DNA from: Cellulomonas sp. URHD0024 | GTDB taxonomy: Bacteria > Actinomycetota > Actinomycetes > Actinomycetales > Cellulomonadaceae | Assembly: GCF_000426185.1 (NCBI RefSeq) | Contig: NZ_KE384506.1 | Coordinates: 237,067 to 301,066 of the forward strand | Direction: 5' to 3' | Length of the DNA: 64,000 nucleotides | Notes under the pieces: model-generated | Seen by the model: the letters and a program-made list of their open reading frames with translations, nothing else | Database searches by the model: none | Told to the model about the DNA's origin: nothing | Shown here: positions 1 through 8,994 of the stretch, in pieces | Numbering within the stretch: the first letter of the stretch is position 1 | Layout of the letters: the number at the start of each line of letters is the position of its first letter | Program-made: the position numbers and the translations under genes

Positions 1-1122
1 CAGCTTGTCGGCGACGCGGTCGATCAGGCTCGACGAGACGAGGGTCTTGCCGATCGCGGTGCCGGGCCGCCAGCCCGGACGCGCGCCGCCGTAGAGGTAG
101 CCGATGGCCACGGCGAGGTAGTGGTTGGGGTTCATGAGGCCGTCGGGTGTGACGATGCCGTGCCGGTCCGAGTCGGCGTCGTTCCCGGTCGCGATGTCGA
201 ACGGGGGCGGGTCGCCCGCCATCCTCGCCACCAGCGACGCCATCGCGTACGGCGACGAGCAGTCCATCCGGATCTTGCCGTCCCAGTCGAGCGTCATGAA
301 CGCCCAGCGCGGGTCGACCGTCGGGTTCACGACGGTCAGGTCGAGGCCGTAGTGCTCCCCGATCGCACCCCAGTACTCCACGGACGCACCGCCCAGCGGG
401 TCGGCGCCGATCCGCACGCCCGCGGTCCGGATCGCGTCGAGGTCGATGACGTTGGCCAGGTCCGCGACGTACGACGAGAGGAAGTCGTGCCGAAGCGTGG
501 TGTCCGCCGCGAGTGCCTGCTCCGTCGAGACACGCCGCACGTTCCGGAAGCCGGACGCGAGGATCTCGTTCGCGCGGTCCGCGATCCAGCCCGTGGCGTC
601 GGAACCCGCGGGGCCGCCGTCCGGCGGGTTGTACTTGAAACCGCCGTCGCGGGGCGGGTTGTGCGACGGGGTCACGACGATCCCGTCGGCGAGGCCCGGA
701 CCCTGGGTCCGCACGCCCTCGGAGGTGCCCGCGCCGTTGTGCCGCAGGATCGCGTGCGAGACGGCGGGCGTGGGCGTGTACGAGTCGCGCGCGTCGATGT
801 GCACCTCGACCCCGGCCGCTGCGAGCACCTCGAGGGCGGACCTCCATGCCGGCTCCGACAGCGCGTGCGTGTCCCGACCGATGAACAGCGGCCCGTCGGT
901 TCCCTGGCTGCGGCGGTACTCGACGATCGCCGCGGTGGTCGCGACGATGTGCGCCTCGTTGAACGCCGTGTCCAGTGCCGAGCCGCGGTGCCCGCTGGTG
1001 CCGAACACCACGCGCTGCGCGGGATCGTCCAGGTCGGGCTCGCGGTCGTAGTAGGCGCCGGTGAGGGCGTCCAGGTCGACGAGATCGGACGGCTGGGCGA
1101 GAGTTCCGGCGCGCGGGTCCAT
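1..1122 (-). CDS. pgm: Phosphoglucomutase (alpha-D-glucose phosphate-specific), 3' end outside window
   Basis: Interconverts glucose-1-phosphate and glucose-6-phosphate, linking glycolysis to glycogen, trehalose and cell-wall sugar nucleotides; cytoplasmic. I translated 374 codons from the reverse strand. Visible are the N-terminal GTSGHRG substrate loop (about residues 41-47), the active-site phosphoserine loop TPSHNPP (Ser153) and the Mg-binding loop DADSDRHG. Family members are about 545 residues, so roughly 170 C-terminal residues (sugar- and phosphate-binding domains) lie beyond position 1. The ATG at 1122-1120 is preceded by a GGGGGAGG ribosome site. It is divergent from the DUF5926 gene, 88 bp away. 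The family call is secure; substrate preference for glucose is inferred from similarity to E. coli Pgm rather than to ManB. Confidence 0.93.
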   Translation of the reverse strand, partial: MDPRAGTLAQPSDLVDLDALTGAYYDREPDLDDPAQRVVFGTSGHRGSALDTAFNEAHIVATTAAIVEYRRSQGTDGPLFIGRDTHALSEPAWRSALEVLAAAGVEVHIDARDSYTPTPAVSHAILRHNGAGTSEGVRTQGPGLADGIVVTPSHNPPRDGGFKYNPPDGGPAGSDATGWIADRANEILASGFRNVRRVSTEQALAADTTLRHDFLSSYVADLANVIDLDAIRTAGVRIGADPLGGASVEYWGAIGEHYGLDLTVVNPTVDPRWAFMTLDWDGKIRMDCSSPYAMASLVARMAGDPPPFDIATGNDADSDRHGIVTPDGLMNPNHYLAVAIGYLYGGARPGWRPGTAIGKTLVSSSLIDRVADKL

Positions 1123-1197
1123 GCCTCGATCCTCCCCCAAGGACGTGGCGGGCGCACCTCCCGACCTGCGCGTACGTGGTCTCGGGTGTGGCGCCGG

Positions 1198-1203
1198 TAG
1201 CCT
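1198..1203 (+). promoter_or_regulatory. -10 element TAGCCT, leaderless start
   Basis: TAGCCT lies 7 nt before the ATG at 1211 and there is no Shine-Dalgarno sequence between, so transcription probably starts at or next to the start codon. Confidence 0.6.
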
Positions 1204-1210
1204 GGTCCGC

Positions 1211-2035
1211 ATGGCCAAGAACTCGACCGATTTCGTGCTGCGTCCGTTCGAGGGTCTCCCGGGTGAGCCCGACTGGGTCGCGCTCAAGGAGCTCGTCCCG
1301 GCGGCGACCGCCACCGCCCGCACCACCAAGGAGTACGGCGCGGTCGACGTGCTGGTCACCACGGTGCTGCCGACGAGCTGGCCGGCCCTGCACCGCGCGG
1401 ACGGCACGATCCTCCTGGCGCTGCAGACCACGAGCAGCTCCGGCGACACCAGCCGCGACCTCGCGCACGCACTCCTCGAGGCCATCGACTCCGAGCCCGG
1501 CACGGCCGTCGAGACGATCGGCCTGCCCGAGCCTGGCCCGCGCCTGCAGGACGTGCTGGACCTGTCCGTCCCGTTCGTCGTGACGATCGAGGAGTCCTTC
1601 GGCTACTGGCTGGACCCGCAGACCGAGCGCACCGCGGACCTCACCGCGGCGATCGAGGAGGCCGACGCCGGCATCATCGACACCCGCAAGCTCGCGACCG
1701 CCGACGCGGCGTACTGGTGCCGGATGGGCGCGCGCGAGTTCCTGCGCTGGGCGCAGCCGCTCGAGGAGCAGGTGGTCCTCGACGGCCTCGCGCGCCTGCA
1801 CGGCGCTCGCGAGTCGGGCTTCGAGGGAGCCAAGTTCGTCGGCTACTTCCGGGCCAGCGGGCTCGTCGTCCCCGTGTGGGAGCTGGCCAAGGGCTCCGAG
1901 GCCGAGGACGTCGAGGCACCGCTCGCCGCGTTCAAGGACACGTTCCTCGCCGCGATCGCGGACACCACGCCCCTGGACGCCAACGCTCGTCGCGCCCGCG
2001 CAGGCCTCGTGGCGCGCCAGGTCACGTTGCGCTGA
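1211..2035 (+). CDS. DUF5926 family protein
   Basis: Product of 274 residues with no known function. It matches the actinobacterial DUF5926 family, recognisable by the opening stretch RPFEGLPGEPDWVALKELVP and the FGYWLDP and WCRMGAREFLRWA segments. It is soluble, acidic, and has no membrane segment or signal peptide. Older database entries sometimes mislabel this family as SecA-related because some members carry a Lys-rich N-terminal tail; that tail is absent here. The ATG at 1211 is chosen because TAGCCT sits 7 nt upstream (leaderless) and the family consensus begins right after it; an upstream in-frame start would only add an unconserved stretch overlapping the promoter. Confidence 0.85.
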   Translation: MAKNSTDFVLRPFEGLPGEPDWVALKELVPAATATARTTKEYGAVDVLVTTVLPTSWPALHRADGTILLALQTTSSSGDTSRDLAHALLEAIDSEPGTAVETIGLPEPGPRLQDVLDLSVPFVVTIEESFGYWLDPQTERTADLTAAIEEADAGIIDTRKLATADAAYWCRMGAREFLRWAQPLEEQVVLDGLARLHGARESGFEGAKFVGYFRASGLVVPVWELAKGSEAEDVEAPLAAFKDTFLAAIADTTPLDANARRARAGLVARQVTLR

Positions 2036-2098
2036 CACCACCGGGTGAACGGTCGTCCCGTCGCGGCCCTCGGTCCGGTTTCCGCCCGCGTCCGTGGA

Positions 2099-2104
2099 TA
2101 GGGT
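2099..2104 (+). promoter_or_regulatory. -10 element TAGGGT, leaderless start
   Basis: TAGGGT is 7 nt before the GTG at 2112. This argues against the upstream in-frame GTG codons at 2094 and 2103, which would overlap the -10 box. Confidence 0.55.
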
Positions 2105-2111
2105 GACTCGT

Positions 2112-3254
2112 GTGACGCGCAAGGGCGGAAGTGCCGCCTCCTCCAAGGCGGTAGCCGCCGCTCGGGCCGATGAGGCAGCCGTGGCCGTGGACGGCACAGT
2201 CGCCTCCTCCAAGGCGGTAGCCGCTGCTCGGGCCGACGAGGCAGCCGTGGCCGTGGACGGCACAGTCGCCTCCTCCGAGGCGGTAGCCGCCGCTCGGGCC
2301 GACGCGGCAGCCGTGGCCGTGGACGGCACAGTCGCGACTCCGGGCGCGGATGCCGCTGCGTCGACGGAGGTCGTCGGGCCGACGAGCGGCGCGACGACCG
2401 GGACGGCGCACGAGAAGTCCGAGGAGGCCGCGCACCGGCCGCGCGTCAACGACGCCCGCAAGGCGGCGACCGACGCGCGCAAGGCCGCGGCGCACAAGGC
2501 GCGGCAGCGGGTGGCCGTGATCATCCCGGCCAAGGACGAGTCCCGGCGCATTGCCGCGACGGTCCGGTCGGCCCGCGCCATCCCGCACGTCGACCTGGTG
2601 CTGGTGGTCGACGACGGCTCGGAGGACGACACCCAGCACGTTGCCCGGGACGCCGGCGCGGTCGTCGTCCGGCACTCCCACAACCGCGGCAAGGCGGCGG
2701 CCATGGAGACGGGTGCAGCCGTCGTCGCCATGCGGGACGCGCCGGACCGTCAGCCGCGGATCCTGCTCTTCATCGACGGCGACCTCGGTGAGACGGCCGT
2801 GAACACGGCCCCGCTGGTGCCGCCGGTGTTCGAGGGTCACGCCGACCTCGCCATCGCGTTGCTGCCGCCGCAGCCGGGCGCCGGTGGGCGGGGCATCGTC
2901 GTCGGGGCGTCGCGGCGGGCGATCGCGTCGATGACCGGGTGGACCCCGACGCAGCCGCTGTCGGGCATGCGCTGCCTCACGCGTGCGGCGTTCGAGGCCG
3001 CGACGCCGCTGGCTCGTGGGTGGGGTGTCGAGACGGGGATGTCGATCGACCTGCTGCGTGCCGGGTTCCGCGTGATCGAGGTGCCGTGCGAGCTGCGGCA
3101 CCGACCGTCGGGGACCGACCTCAAGGGGCAGATGCACCGGGCGGCGCAGTACCGGGACGTGCAGCTCGCCGTGAACGCCCGCCGCGTCCGCCGGGCCGCC
3201 GGCGCCGTCAAGCGCACCATCACGCCCAAGCCCGGGCCGCCGTCGCATCGCTGA
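2112..3254 (+). CDS. Family 2 glycosyltransferase (GT-A fold) with repeat-bearing N-terminus
   Basis: Product of 380 residues. The catalytic GT-A domain starts near residue 133 (VAVIIPAKDES) with the nucleotide-binding VVDDGSEDDT near residue 167 and a second acidic motif FIDGDLGET near 221, as in dolichyl-phosphate-mannose synthase-like GT2 enzymes. No C-terminal membrane segment is visible, so the protein is probably cytosolic or peripheral. The first 130 residues are not part of the fold: they hold three 22-residue Ala/Val-rich repeats and a charged helix (RKAATDARKAAAHKARQR). Donor and acceptor cannot be told from sequence. The gene ends 26 nt before the large duplicated membrane protein, suggesting a functional link in envelope glycan metabolism (inference). 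Confidence 0.85.
   Translation: MTRKGGSAASSKAVAAARADEAAVAVDGTVASSKAVAAARADEAAVAVDGTVASSEAVAAARADAAAVAVDGTVATPGADAAASTEVVGPTSGATTGTAHEKSEEAAHRPRVNDARKAATDARKAAAHKARQRVAVIIPAKDESRRIAATVRSARAIPHVDLVLVVDDGSEDDTQHVARDAGAVVVRHSHNRGKAAAMETGAAVVAMRDAPDRQPRILLFIDGDLGETAVNTAPLVPPVFEGHADLAIALLPPQPGAGGRGIVVGASRRAIASMTGWTPTQPLSGMRCLTRAAFEAATPLARGWGVETGMSIDLLRAGFRVIEVPCELRHRPSGTDLKGQMHRAAQYRDVQLAVNARRVRRAAGAVKRTITPKPGPPSHR
2136..2333 (+). repeat. Three tandem 66-bp in-frame repeats
   Basis: Copies at 2136-2201, 2202-2267 and 2268-2333 encode 22 residues each, beginning ASSKAVAAARADEAAVAVDG. Copies 1 and 2 are nearly identical at the DNA level; copy 3 differs at a few positions (K to E, E to A). They lie in the unconserved N-terminus of the glycosyltransferase. 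Confidence 0.95.
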
Positions 3255-3268
3255 CTGCGCCGCCCCCG

Positions 3269-3274
3269 TAACCT
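3269..3274 (+). promoter_or_regulatory. -10 element TAACCT, leaderless start
   Basis: TAACCT is followed by 6 nt and then the GTG at 3281, with no ribosome site between. Confidence 0.55.
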
Positions 3275-3280
3275 GAGCCC

Positions 3281-6200
3281 GTGCTCCCGATGACTCGACG
3301 GCTTGCTCGCGCCCTGATCACGGCGGCTGTGGGTCTCATGATCGTCGTCGTCGGTGCCGGCCACGCGTCCGCGGAGACGGAGCCGGCGACCCCCGCGGAT
3401 CTCGTGCTCGTCGGGGTCGGCGGGCTGCACTGGTCGGACGTCGACCGGACGGCCACCCCCACGTTGTGGCGCATGATCGAGCAGGGGTCCGTGGGGTCGA
3501 TCTCGGTGCACACCGCGAACCCGATCACCTGCCCGGCCGACGGGTGGTTGACCATCTCGGCCGGCGGGCGAGTGGCCGTGCCCGCGGGTGAGAGCGTCGA
3601 CGTCGGTGAACAGGACCCGGAGTCGGTACCGGCCGACTGTGCGCCGCTGCCCGCCGTCACGCCGGAGACGTCGTCGAAGGAGCCGTCACCGCACGTGGTG
3701 AGCGGATGGGATGGCCTGTCTGGTGCCGGCGGCGAGGGCGTGGGGTCACCGGGCACGGTCGGCCAGCGGATCGACGACGCCGGCGCCTGCACGACGGCGG
3801 CCGGTCCGGGCGCTGCGATCGCGCTCGCCGACCTCTCCGGCGGTATGTCGCGATACGTGTCGAGCGCCGCGGACCTCGGCCGGTCCGCCCTCGTCGCCTG
3901 TCCGGTGACGGTGATCGACCTGGGGGAGCTGCCCGCCGACAGGACCGAGCGCGCCAAGGCCATCGCCGCCCTCGACGCCGAGCTCCGCGTGCTGACCCGG
4001 ACCGTCGCGCAGGGCACCGATCTCCTGGTCGCCGGTGTCTCGGACAGCCCGACGGGGGAGACGGGGCTGCAGGTCGCGGTCGAGTGGCGTCGCGGGGGTG
4101 GCACCGTCGGGTGGCTCTCGTCCGGCTCGACGCGGCGGCCGGGGATCGTGACGCTCGCGGACCTGGGCGCCACGCTGGCGCAGGCCGGCGGCGCGGAGAC
4201 GAGCGACCTGGACGGCTCGCCGCTCGTCGTGGACTCGGAGCGTCGCCTGGGCACCGGCCGAACGGTGGAGAACCGTCGGTACCTGGCCGAGATGACCGCG
4301 ATCAGCCCTCAGCTGATGCCTGTGGTCGTGCTCACCGCCGCGGGCGCGGCACTGATCGCCCTGGCCACCGTCGCCATCGCTCGTCGACGACGGCGCACGG
4401 TGGCGCCGGCGACGCGCCGCGCCGTGCTCGCCGTCCTCCTGCTCGGCGCGTGCACGCCGGTCGGCACGCACCTGGCGGCGCTGTCCCGCTGGTGGGGATC
4501 TCCGGCGCCGCTCTTCGCGGCCACCGGCTGGTACGCGATGGCCGCGACGCTGGCTGCGTTGACGTGCTGGTACGTCTCGCGGGCCATGCCAGCCGGCCGG
4601 TGGAGGGTGGCCGCGGCTGTGGCCGGGGTGACGTGGCTGGTTCTGACGCTCGACGGTGTCAGCGGCACGGTGCTGCAGCGCGGCTCGATCCTCGGCAGCG
4701 CAGCCGTCGAGGGAGCTCGCTACTACGGTTTCGGCAACACGACCTTCGGCGTCTACGCCGCGTCGGCGCTCCTGCTCGCGGCGGCGCTGGCTTCGTGGCT
4801 GTCCGCCGCCGGACGACGGACTGCGGCGATCGGCGTGGTGGTGGCGATCGGTGCCGTGTCGGTCGTGGTGGACGGGTGGCCGACGTTCGGCGCCGACTTC
4901 GGCGGTGTGCTGGCGCTGATACCCGCGTTCGCGGTGCTCGCCGTGGGGGTCGCCGGTGCCGTCGTGACGTTCCGTCGCGCCGTGTGGATCGCCGTCGCGG
5001 CCGTCGCGGCCGTGGTCGTCGTCTCGGTCGTGGACTGGGCGCGGCCGGGCCGCAGCTCGCACCTCGGGCTGTTCGTTCAGCGGGTCATCGACGGCGACGC
5101 CGGCAGCGTCGTCTCAAGCAAGCTGTCCGGCGTCTGGGCGACGGTCGACCAGCCCCTCGGTGCCGCCGCGGCCGTCGTGTGCCTCGCGGTGTGCGCGGCT
5201 CTCGTCGGACCCGATCGGTGGCGGCCTCGCGTGCTGCGACGCGCGTACGTGTCCTGGCCGCTCCTGCGGCCCGCGCTGTTCGCCGTCGCGGTCGCTGCTC
5301 TGGTGGGATCGCTGGTCAACGACAGCGGGGTCGTCGTCGCCATCGTCGTCCTCGGACTGGCGGGTGTCTGCCTTCTCGTCTCCGGGCTGGCAGACGTGTG
5401 GGACGGGCTGCCGGTGACGACGGTCCCGCCTGCCCAGGATGCGCCGCTGCGCCGCGTGGGCGTCGCCGTCGTCGGCGCCGGCGCGGGCCTGCTCACGGCC
5501 CTGATCGTCGTGACGGCAGCCGTCCCGCCGCAGGCGGTCGCCGCGGGAGCGGTGACCTCGGGGAACGGGCAGGTCGCCCTGACGCCGGGCAAGCCCGTCG
5601 TCGTGCTCGGCACCGGCGGCCTGAGGTGGTCGGACGTGGACCGGGCCGCCACCCCGACGCTGTGGAGACTGCTCCGCGACGGCGCGGCAGCCGGTGGCGT
5701 CACTCCCGGCGCGACGGGCGCTGATGCGAGCTGTGCGTCGGCGGGCTGGCTCGCGCTGAGCGCCGGTCGCGCGCCCGTCACCGGGGAGCCTGTCGACGGC
5801 ACGTGGCAGTGTGCGCCGTGGACGGTCGAGGAGACGGGCGACGGCGCCCGGATCCAGGACTGGGACGCCCTCGAGGGCCTGCAGTCGCGCTCCGAGTTCG
5901 ACCCGACCATCGGCGAGCTGGGCGACACGCTCGCTGACGGTGGGGTGTGCGCGACCGCCGTGGGAGACGGAGCGGCACTCGCGCTGGCTCGCACGGACGC
6001 CACGGTCGGTCGGTATCGCGCCCTCGCGGACGTGACCGCGGACCCCGTCGACGTGTTCGCCTGTCCGCTGACGCTCGTCGCCCTGACTGCGACCCCGCAC
6101 CAGGGCGGCGATGACCCCGCCGCCCGAGCGCAGGCCCTGAGCGATCTCGACACCGAGGTCCGGCAGGTGCTCAGCGTGGTCCCGGCCGGCTCGACCGTCA

Positions 6201-7633
6201 TGCTCGTCGACACGGGGAACCCCGCGCCCGCGCGCCCGGCGCTCGGGATCGGGCTGCTCGACTCGGACGACGTGTCGGGCATCCGCTACTGGTCGTCACC
6301 GTCCACGCGGTGGGTCGGCGTGGTGCGCCTGCTCGACCTGCCTGCCGCGCTCCTCACGGCCGTCGGCGTCACACCGCCCGACGAGTTCACCGGCTCTCCG
6401 ATCACGGTCGGCCAGGACCGTCCGACCGATGCCGCCACGGCCGTCCGTCAGCTGGCGGACCTCACCGCACGCGACCAGGCCCTCCGCGGGACCGCGGGCA
6501 CCGTCACGACGACTCCGCTGGTGCTCGCGCTGCTGCTCATCGGCCTGGGCGCAGTGCTGGCGCCGCGGCTGGCGAGGCGGCGTCCGCGCGTCGAGCTGGG
6601 CGCCCGCCGCGCGGCTGACGCGGTGCTGCTGGTGCTGGCGAGCCTGCCGGCGGGCGTCTTCCTGATGACGACGACGGCGTGGTGGCGGTTCTCGTCGCCG
6701 GTCACGGTCATGTGGCTGGCGGTGGCGGGCTGCACCCTCCTGGTCGCGGCCGCGGCAGCCCTCGTACCGTGGCGCCCGGCCGTCGGCGGCCCGGCCGTGG
6801 TCGCGCTGTTCGTCTTCGGCCTTCTGTCGCTCGACGCGCTGCTGGGAACCCCGCTGCACCGCGGCAGCCTGCTCGGGCCGGCGCCCACGCTCGGGGGGCG
6901 GTTCTACGGCTTCGGCAACCCCACCTACTCCGTGTACGTCGTGGGTGCGCTGGTCGGAGCAGCCGCCCTCGCCACCTGGTTGCGCCGCTACGGCCGATGG
7001 GTGGCCACCGCGGCGGCCGCGGCCGTGTGCGGAACCGCGCTGGTGGTCGACCTCTGGCCGAGCCTCGGCGCCGACGTGGGTGGCGGTCTCGTGCTCCTGC
7101 CGGCCGGCGCGATCGTGGTGCTGGCCGCCGCCGGCATCCGCGTCACCTGGCTCAAGCTGCTGGTCGCCGGAGTCGCGGGTGTGCTGTTCGTCGGCGCCAT
7201 CGCCGTCCTGGACTGGCTGCGTCCGGCGCCGGAGCGGACGCACCTGGGCGTCTTCGTGCAGTCGGTCGCCGACGGCACCGCGTGGGAGACGATCAGCCGC
7301 AAGCTCGGCTACGCGGTCGGCACGGTGAACGACGGCTGGGTCACGTGGGTGACCCTCGGGGTCCTCGTGTTCGGTGCGGTGCTGCTGTGGAAGGGCTCGC
7401 CGCTGCGGTGGCCCGCGTGGGAGCGGGTCGAGCAGCAGTGGACCCTTGCACGGCCGGTGCTTCTCGCGCTCATGCTGGCCGCCGTGGGCGGCTCGATGGT
7501 CAACGACTACGGCATCAAGGTCGCCACGGGGATCCTCGCGGCGCTCCTGCCCCTGCTCGGGATGCTTCTCGCGCGCAGCGCACCCGTGCCGGACGAGCCC
7601 GACGACTACCCTGCGGACGAGCAAACCACCTGA
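3281..7633 (+). CDS. Large membrane protein made of two homologous halves (AlkP-like ectodomain plus polytopic domain, twice)
   Basis: Product of 1450 residues. A signal peptide/anchor (residues 4-35) is followed by unit 1 (about 40-710) and unit 2 (about 768-1435). Each unit has an extracytoplasmic region resembling alkaline-phosphatase/sulfatase-like folds (opening with GGLxWSDVDRxATPTLWR, later GWLxxSAGR), then about eight membrane spans with matching landmarks: RYYGFGN (R480) and RFYGFGN (R1207), WPTFGADFGG and WPSLGADVGG, HLGLFVQ and HLGVFVQ, SLVNDSG (near 678) and SMVNDYG (near 1406). The offset between equivalent points is about 727 residues. Canonical AlkP metal ligands are not obvious, so catalysis is uncertain. 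It sits between a GT2 gene and pheA; a role in envelope glycan or lipid metabolism is plausible but unproven. Confidence 0.85.
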   Translation: MLPMTRRLARALITAAVGLMIVVVGAGHASAETEPATPADLVLVGVGGLHWSDVDRTATPTLWRMIEQGSVGSISVHTANPITCPADGWLTISAGGRVAVPAGESVDVGEQDPESVPADCAPLPAVTPETSSKEPSPHVVSGWDGLSGAGGEGVGSPGTVGQRIDDAGACTTAAGPGAAIALADLSGGMSRYVSSAADLGRSALVACPVTVIDLGELPADRTERAKAIAALDAELRVLTRTVAQGTDLLVAGVSDSPTGETGLQVAVEWRRGGGTVGWLSSGSTRRPGIVTLADLGATLAQAGGAETSDLDGSPLVVDSERRLGTGRTVENRRYLAEMTAISPQLMPVVVLTAAGAALIALATVAIARRRRRTVAPATRRAVLAVLLLGACTPVGTHLAALSRWWGSPAPLFAATGWYAMAATLAALTCWYVSRAMPAGRWRVAAAVAGVTWLVLTLDGVSGTVLQRGSILGSAAVEGARYYGFGNTTFGVYAASALLLAAALASWLSAAGRRTAAIGVVVAIGAVSVVVDGWPTFGADFGGVLALIPAFAVLAVGVAGAVVTFRRAVWIAVAAVAAVVVVSVVDWARPGRSSHLGLFVQRVIDGDAGSVVSSKLSGVWATVDQPLGAAAAVVCLAVCAALVGPDRWRPRVLRRAYVSWPLLRPALFAVAVAALVGSLVNDSGVVVAIVVLGLAGVCLLVSGLADVWDGLPVTTVPPAQDAPLRRVGVAVVGAGAGLLTALIVVTAAVPPQAVAAGAVTSGNGQVALTPGKPVVVLGTGGLRWSDVDRAATPTLWRLLRDGAAAGGVTPGATGADASCASAGWLALSAGRAPVTGEPVDGTWQCAPWTVEETGDGARIQDWDALEGLQSRSEFDPTIGELGDTLADGGVCATAVGDGAALALARTDATVGRYRALADVTADPVDVFACPLTLVALTATPHQGGDDPAARAQALSDLDTEVRQVLSVVPAGSTVMLVDTGNPAPARPALGIGLLDSDDVSGIRYWSSPSTRWVGVVRLLDLPAALLTAVGVTPPDEFTGSPITVGQDRPTDAATAVRQLADLTARDQALRGTAGTVTTTPLVLALLLIGLGAVLAPRLARRRPRVELGARRAADAVLLVLASLPAGVFLMTTTAWWRFSSPVTVMWLAVAGCTLLVAAAAALVPWRPAVGGPAVVALFVFGLLSLDALLGTPLHRGSLLGPAPTLGGRFYGFGNPTYSVYVVGALVGAAALATWLRRYGRWVATAAAAAVCGTALVVDLWPSLGADVGGGLVLLPAGAIVVLAAAGIRVTWLKLLVAGVAGVLFVGAIAVLDWLRPAPERTHLGVFVQSVADGTAWETISRKLGYAVGTVNDGWVTWVTLGVLVFGAVLLWKGSPLRWPAWERVEQQWTLARPVLLALMLAAVGGSMVNDYGIKVATGILAALLPLLGMLLARSAPVPDEPDDYPADEQTT

Positions 7634-7644
7634 TGGGAGACCCC

Positions 7645-8586
7645 ATGGCACTGCCCCGCTACGCCTACCTCGGGCCGGCCGGCACGTTCACCGAGGCCGC
7701 GCTCCGCCAGGTGGTCGCTGCCGACCAGTGCGTCGACGTGCCGGTGTCGGACGTCGCCACGGCGATCGAGGCGGTGCGCACCGGCCAGGCGGACTTCGCG
7801 GTCGTCGCGATCGAGAGCACGGTCGAGGGCGGGGTCACGGCCACGCTCGACAGCCTGGCCGCCGGCAAGCCGCTCGTGATCCTGCGCGAGATGCTCGTGC
7901 CGGTGCAGTTCACGTTGGCGGCTGCGCCTGGCGTCGCGCTGGAGAAGGTGCGACGGGTCGCCGCGCACCCGCACGCCTGGGTGCAGTGCCGGCACTGGCT
8001 CGCCGCACACCTGCCCGGCGTGGTCCAGGTCCCGGCCACGTCGAACACGGCGCCGGCCGCCCTGATCGCCTCGGGGGAGCAGTCGCTGAGCTTCGACGCC
8101 GCCCTCGTGCCGCCCGCAGCGGTGACGTCGTACGGCCTGGCACCGCTCGCCGAGGGCATCGCCGACAACCCGTCGGCCCAGACCCGGTTCGTCGTGGTCG
8201 GTCATCCCGGAGCCGTGCCGCCGCCCACCGGGGCGGACAAGACGACGCTCGTGGTGCACCTGCCCGACAACGAGGCCGGCGCGCTGCTCGCCATGCTGGA
8301 GCAGTTCGCGGTCCGCGGCGTGAACCTGTCGCGGATCGAGTCCCGGCCCATCGGGGACTCGCTCGGCCGGTACTCGTTCTCGCTCGACGCCGAGGGGCAT
8401 ATCACCGACGAGCGCGTCGGGGAGGCCGTCATGGGCCTTCGTCGCCGGTGCCCCTACGTGCTGTTCGTCGGCTCCTACCCCCGTGCGGACGCCGTCGCGC
8501 CGACCGTCCACCTGGGCACCGCCGACGAGGACTTCGTGAGCGCGCGTACGTGGCTGACGGCGCTGCGCAACGGCGAGGCGACCTGA
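7645..8586 (+). CDS. pheA: Prephenate dehydratase
   Basis: Converts prephenate to phenylpyruvate in phenylalanine synthesis; cytoplasmic. The 313-residue protein has the periplasmic-binding-like catalytic domain (YAYLGPAGTFTEAAL at residues 5-19, the TRF catalytic motif at 180-182) and a C-terminal ACT domain (about 200-280) with the ESRP motif (from 232) that mediates phenylalanine feedback. It lacks a chorismate mutase domain, as usual in actinobacteria. An ATG at 7633 overlaps the upstream stop codon (TGATG), but the ATG at 7645 has a GGGAGA ribosome site and directly precedes the conserved start, so I chose it. Translational coupling to the large membrane protein gene is likely. Confidence 0.95.
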   Translation: MALPRYAYLGPAGTFTEAALRQVVAADQCVDVPVSDVATAIEAVRTGQADFAVVAIESTVEGGVTATLDSLAAGKPLVILREMLVPVQFTLAAAPGVALEKVRRVAAHPHAWVQCRHWLAAHLPGVVQVPATSNTAPAALIASGEQSLSFDAALVPPAAVTSYGLAPLAEGIADNPSAQTRFVVVGHPGAVPPPTGADKTTLVVHLPDNEAGALLAMLEQFAVRGVNLSRIESRPIGDSLGRYSFSLDAEGHITDERVGEAVMGLRRRCPYVLFVGSYPRADAVAPTVHLGTADEDFVSARTWLTALRNGEAT

Positions 8587-8994
8587 CAGAGCACGGACCC
8601 GGCGAATGGCCGCAGGTTCCACCTGACGGCCTCCGAAATTCCACGGTAACGACGGTGCTAATAACCGTGTCGCGTCACCCAGTTCGTGCGTGCCGTGCCA
8701 CTTCGGAATCGCCGGTGGAAAACGCAATCCTTTGAGGTCTGCACCGGCCTACGGATTTGCTGAGCCATAGCACGCGGGGGCGGTCCGCACGCAGGTTTCT
8801 GGTGCCATATCCGGCCGGGGACTCGGGCCGCGTGCCAGGAAATTTCCCGGGGATCATGGCGATCGCTCACTCCTTGACGCCAGAAGGGACGGATCGCTAC
8901 ATTTTGGCTGCCGTGGTCGGGGGCGGCTTCTCTCGTTACTAGCGAGTAATAGGTCGACGGCTCTCGCGCACACCAAGGACAGAAGGCAGGGAGC
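8587..8994. other. 408-bp intergenic region, somewhat AT-richer than its surroundings
   Basis: No convincing gene. A 61-codon frame at 8757-8942 overlaps the promoter and has no ribosome site. One half-site of the palindromic element described at 15666 occurs at 8681-8691 (AGTTCGTGCGT). The right part holds the promoter of the exported-protein operon. Confidence 0.6.
8874..8903 (+). promoter_or_regulatory. Sigma-70-type promoter of the exported-protein/ABC operon
   Basis: TTGACG at 8874-8879 and TACATT at 8898-8903 are separated by 18 bp. This would start transcription near 8910 and give a leader of about 85 nt ahead of the ribosome site (GGCAGGGAGC) of the gene at 8995. It is the most consensus-like two-box promoter I noticed. 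Confidence 0.6.

Noticed and set aside
1211..2035. SecA-related preprotein translocase subunit
   Set aside because: Old mislabel for DUF5926; no SecA motor or SEC-C zinc motif is present.
8757..8942. 61-codon open frame in the intergenic region
   Set aside because: It overlaps the TTGACG/TACATT promoter, has no ribosome site and an atypical composition.
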